In this document: positions 61,608 to 64,000 of the stretch, piece after piece
Layout: each line of letters begins with the position of its first letter
Position numbering within the stretch: position 1 is the first letter of the stretch
DNA from: Verrucomicrobiia bacterium
GTDB lineage: Bacteria; Verrucomicrobiota; Verrucomicrobiia; Limisphaerales; JAEYXS01
DNA length: 64,000 nt
Assembly: GCA_036405135.1 (NCBI GenBank)
Contig: DASWYF010000002.1
Location: forward strand, 124,001-188,000
Direction: 5' to 3'
Position numbers and translations under genes: made by a program
Notes under the pieces: model-generated
What the model was told of the DNA's origin: nothing
Seen by the model: only the letters and a program-made list of their open reading frames with translations
The model's database searches: none

Positions 61608-63695
61608 ATGGGTGCAGATACCTCTGTAGCACAAGCCGTAGTGGCCCCGCCACTGAAACCGCAGACCATCAAGTCCAAGCTGGCTCCCACGCCCGCGCAG
61701 GCGCCGAAGTATTTCGTGACGCTGAAAAGCGTTACGGGACAGGACGTTATCGCGGGTGACCCCCGTGCCACGCGCGCTTTGGTCGCGCTGATGGATGTGC
61801 ACGCCGTGGTCGGTGGTGCGGCCTGCCATTGGGGCGGTCCCGCTGCTTTCGCGGAGATCAATTCCGCCATCCACGCCCTCATGTTCTCGGTGAAGGGTCG
61901 TCAGTGGCATGAAGCCTACAATTTCGTAAACGATGCCGGTCACGCGGAAAACGGTCTGTATGCTCTCCGCGCGAACTACGGTTTCGATGGCATGACGCTG
62001 GACAGCTTGAAGGGTTTCCGTGGCATCCACAGCAAGCTCACGGGTCACGGTGAATCCCATATCAATCCGGAAGGCGTGCTGATGAGCAATGGTCCGCTCA
62101 GCTCCGCTTTGCCGCAGGCGCAAGGTCTCGCGCTGGCTGACAAGGTGATCGGCAACGACCGCATCACGATCATCACGGTGTCTGACGGTGCCTCGATGGA
62201 AGGTGAAGCGAAGGAAGCGTTCGCCGCGATCCCGGGTCTCGCTGCCAAGGGTAAGGTGAATCCGTTTGTGATGATCATTTCCGATAACGACACGAAGCTC
62301 TCGGGCCGTATCTCGAAGGATTCCTTCTCCATGCAGCCGACCTTTGAGGCGATGGATGATCTCGGCTGGAAAGTCATCAAGATCGAGCAGGGCAATGATC
62401 TGCAAGTGGTGTTCAACGCCTTGGAAAAGGCTGTCGCTGAAGCGACGGCGAATCCGAAGCAGCCGGTGTGCTTGTGGCTCAAGACGGTGAAGGGCTACGG
62501 CATCAAGGCCACGGTGGAAAACTCCGCCGGTGGTCATGGCTTCCCGCTCGCGAATGGCGAGAAGATCGGTGACTGGTTGACGGAGCTCTACACCGGTGCG
62601 CTGGCTCCGGAAGATCTGACGAGCTGGGGCAAGACGCTCCGTGCGGATTGGGAAAAGGCTGAAGCCGCCAAGAAGGCGAAGGCTGAAGCAGCAGCGGCGA
62701 ATCCGCCTGCGGCTCCGGTCGCTCCGGCCGTGAAGAAGGACAAGATCCAAGCGGGTCTGGCCAAGGCTGCCATCAAGGCTGCGGTGGATGGTTACCCGGT
62801 TTATTCTGTTTCCTGCGACGTGCAAGGTTCCACCGGCATCGCGCCGTTCCAGAAGACGTTCCCAGAACGTTTCGTGGAAGTGGGTATCGCCGAGGCGAAC
62901 ATGGTGAGCGTGGGCGCGGGCTTCTCCAAGATGGGCTTCATCCCCATCGTGGATACGTTCGGCCAGTTCGGTGTGACGAAGGGCAACCTGCCTTTGACCA
63001 TGGCGGCGCTTTCGCAATCGCCGGTCATCGCGATGTTCTCGCACGTCGGTTTCCAAGACGCCGCGGACGGTGCTTCGCACCAGGCCACGACGTATTTCGC
63101 GGCGGTCTCCGCCATCCCGCACACGGTCGTGATCGCGCCGTCCTGCTCGGACGAAGCGGAAGCGCTCATGTATGCGGCGATCAAGAATATCGCTGACGAT
63201 CGCGCGGCTGGTAAAGACGGCGAATCCGCCATCTTCTTCGTGGGTCGTGAGAACTATCCGCTCTACTGGGTGGAAGGCTCGAAGTATCAATGGGGCAAGG
63301 CGCAAGTCATCTCCCAAGGCTCGGACGTGGTGCTCATCGGCTGCGGTCCGCTCCTGAACAAGGCGATCGAAGCGGCGAAGAAATTGAAGGCCAAGGGCAT
63401 CAACGCCACGGTCATCAATAACCCGTTCGTGAACCTCGTGGATCTCGAAACCATCGGTGCCGCCGTGAAGGCCGCAAATGGCCGTTTGGTCACCATTGAA
63501 GATCATCAGATCGTCGGCGGCATGGGCGCGCAAGTCTCGCACGCACTCTCGAACGCGGGCATCGCGCATCGCGTGAAGACGCTGGGCATCCACGGTGAGT
63601 TCGGTCAATCCGCCTACCTCGCGGAAGAGCTCTACGTGAAGCACGGCCTGACCGCGGACAAGATGGTGGAAGCGGCGGAAGCGCTGATGAAGTAA
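61608..63695 (+). CDS. tkt: Transketolase, divergent thiamine-diphosphate motif
   Basis: 695 residues with the three transketolase domains. In the N-terminal PP domain the cofactor motif begins SDGASMEGEAKEAF and ends IISDNDTKLSG, where most transketolases have GDG and end in NN or NG. An Ala/Pro/Lys-rich linker (residues about 350-385) separates it from the pyrimidine domain, with catalytic Glu in EVGIAEANMVSVGAGFSKMG and GASHQATTYFAAVSAIPHTV. A C-terminal domain follows (VVLIGCGPLLNKAIEAAKKL). It moves two-carbon units between sugar phosphates. A strong terminator follows. Confidence 0.9.
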   Translation: MGADTSVAQAVVAPPLKPQTIKSKLAPTPAQAPKYFVTLKSVTGQDVIAGDPRATRALVALMDVHAVVGGAACHWGGPAAFAEINSAIHALMFSVKGRQWHEAYNFVNDAGHAENGLYALRANYGFDGMTLDSLKGFRGIHSKLTGHGESHINPEGVLMSNGPLSSALPQAQGLALADKVIGNDRITIITVSDGASMEGEAKEAFAAIPGLAAKGKVNPFVMIISDNDTKLSGRISKDSFSMQPTFEAMDDLGWKVIKIEQGNDLQVVFNALEKAVAEATANPKQPVCLWLKTVKGYGIKATVENSAGGHGFPLANGEKIGDWLTELYTGALAPEDLTSWGKTLRADWEKAEAAKKAKAEAAAANPPAAPVAPAVKKDKIQAGLAKAAIKAAVDGYPVYSVSCDVQGSTGIAPFQKTFPERFVEVGIAEANMVSVGAGFSKMGFIPIVDTFGQFGVTKGNLPLTMAALSQSPVIAMFSHVGFQDAADGASHQATTYFAAVSAIPHTVVIAPSCSDEAEALMYAAIKNIADDRAAGKDGESAIFFVGRENYPLYWVEGSKYQWGKAQVISQGSDVVLIGCGPLLNKAIEAAKKLKAKGINATVINNPFVNLVDLETIGAAVKAANGRLVTIEDHQIVGGMGAQVSHALSNAGIAHRVKTLGIHGEFGQSAYLAEELYVKHGLTADKMVEAAEALMK

Positions 63696-63719
63696 GCTGG
63701 CGCAAAATAATTAAACGAG

Positions 63720-63757
63720 AAACCCCGCGTTCATCACGAACGCGGGGTTTTGTTTTT
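63720..63757 (+). terminator. Intrinsic terminator of the transketolase gene
   Basis: Perfect 13-bp stem AAACCCCGCGTTC/GAACGCGGGGTTT with an ATCAC loop and a T-rich tail, 25 bp after the stop codon. Confidence 0.94.
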
Positions 63758-63770
63758 CGTTGAGGAAAAT

Positions 63771-64000
63771 TTAGACCGTCTCTTTCTGCCCATATTCCGG
63801 CACGATCACCTCCGCACCTGGCTTCAATTTCTTCAATGTTTCACGGAAAGGCATGGCTTGCTCTTCCTCACCGTGGACGACGAAGATCTTTTTGATATTT
63901 CCAGTGACCTTTTGGACGTAACTCTTCAATTCATTACGATCGGCGTGACCGGAGAAGGAATCAACCGCCTCAATACGGGCACGAACCTGATGCGGTTCAC
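63771..64000 (-). CDS. MBL-fold beta-CASP ribonuclease/exonuclease, C-terminal part
   Basis: Only the last 76 residues are inside the window; the gene continues beyond the right edge. The visible part matches the C-terminal RNA-metabolising metallo-beta-lactamase segment: VRARIEAVDSFSGHADRNEL, with the conserved zinc His in FSGHAD, then IKKIFVVHGEEEQAMPFRE and LKPGAEVIVPEYGQKETV at the end. This is the pattern of CPSF73/YSH1-like enzymes. Without the N-terminal HxHxDH motif in view, activity cannot be judged. Confidence 0.85.
   Translation of the reverse strand, partial: EPHQVRARIEAVDSFSGHADRNELKSYVQKVTGNIKKIFVVHGEEEQAMPFRETLKKLKPGAEVIVPEYGQKETV

Noticed and set aside
61584-63644. 686-codon open frame on the minus strand opposite transketolase
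   Set aside because: Composition artefact (Arg/His-rich) of a GC-biased coding strand; the plus-strand transketolase is certain.

Overview
The window is a gene-dense bacterial chromosome segment with roughly 55 protein genes, one tRNA gene and no rRNA, phage or CRISPR. Gene content and style point to the Verrucomicrobiota, perhaps near the Pedosphaera/Limisphaera group. The pointers are histidine kinases with OB-like sensor repeats, heme-plus-FG-GAP membrane proteins, a chlamydial-type ribonucleotide reductase small subunit, P-II/Amt beside DUF4388/roadblock genes, and many REP-like palindromes. This placement is inference from content; no rRNA is present to confirm it.

Layout. 1-4 kb: a NarL-type response regulator (cut by the left edge) with its histidine kinase, then a PfkB sugar kinase. 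4-10 kb: a GT-C-like membrane protein, a GT2 glycosyltransferase, an RmlC-like cupin and gamma-glutamyltransferase. 9.6-14.4 kb: a complete branched-chain amino acid ABC transporter (binding protein, livH, livM, livG, livF). 14.5-20 kb: a TetR regulator with an operator-like palindrome at its own start, a vWA protein coupled to a NYN-domain protein, a COG0523 metallochaperone GTPase with an FmdB zinc ribbon, and an ECF sigma/anti-sigma-like pair. 19.8-25.4 kb: a lipoprotein cluster with two paralogous NlpC/P60-like proteins, a heme/FG-GAP protein and a heptapeptide-repeat secreted protein. 25.4-31.7 kb: tRNA-Ser(GCU), two tandem GT39-like proteins and a feoA-feoA-feoB iron operon. 32-36.3 kb: DUF4388 and roadblock proteins, the ammonium transporter, P-II and gpsA. 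36-46 kb: dienelactone hydrolase, a B12-binding radical SAM enzyme, a REP-associated transposase inside a symmetric array of hairpins, a NatAB-like ABC exporter and smc. 46-50 kb: a duplicated-domain secreted protein, a 1.4 kb repeat-rich non-coding stretch and a lipoprotein amidase. 50-54 kb: a deacetylase-like protein, miaB, a membrane protein and a GT9 transferase. 54.6-59.8 kb: the ribonucleotide reductase locus. 59.9-64 kb: a VOC protein, a CvfB-like S1 protein, a divergent transketolase and the C-terminus of a beta-CASP nuclease cut by the right edge.

The most interesting unit is the ribonucleotide reductase locus. Two NrdR-box-like palindromes spaced 32 bp apart precede a cobalamin riboswitch, followed by nrdB, dcd and nrdA. 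The enzyme is class I and needs no B12. Its R2 subunit has Leu where the radical Tyr normally sits and Glu as first metal ligand, as in chlamydial class Ic (Mn/Fe) enzymes. The arrangement suggests that B12 switches off a B12-independent, radical-tyrosine-free reductase, with a B12-dependent class II enzyme expected elsewhere in the genome. The second notable structure is the REP-associated transposase, flanked on each side by mirror-ordered sets of three hairpins; the same GGA-loop hairpin type recurs near 46.4 kb.
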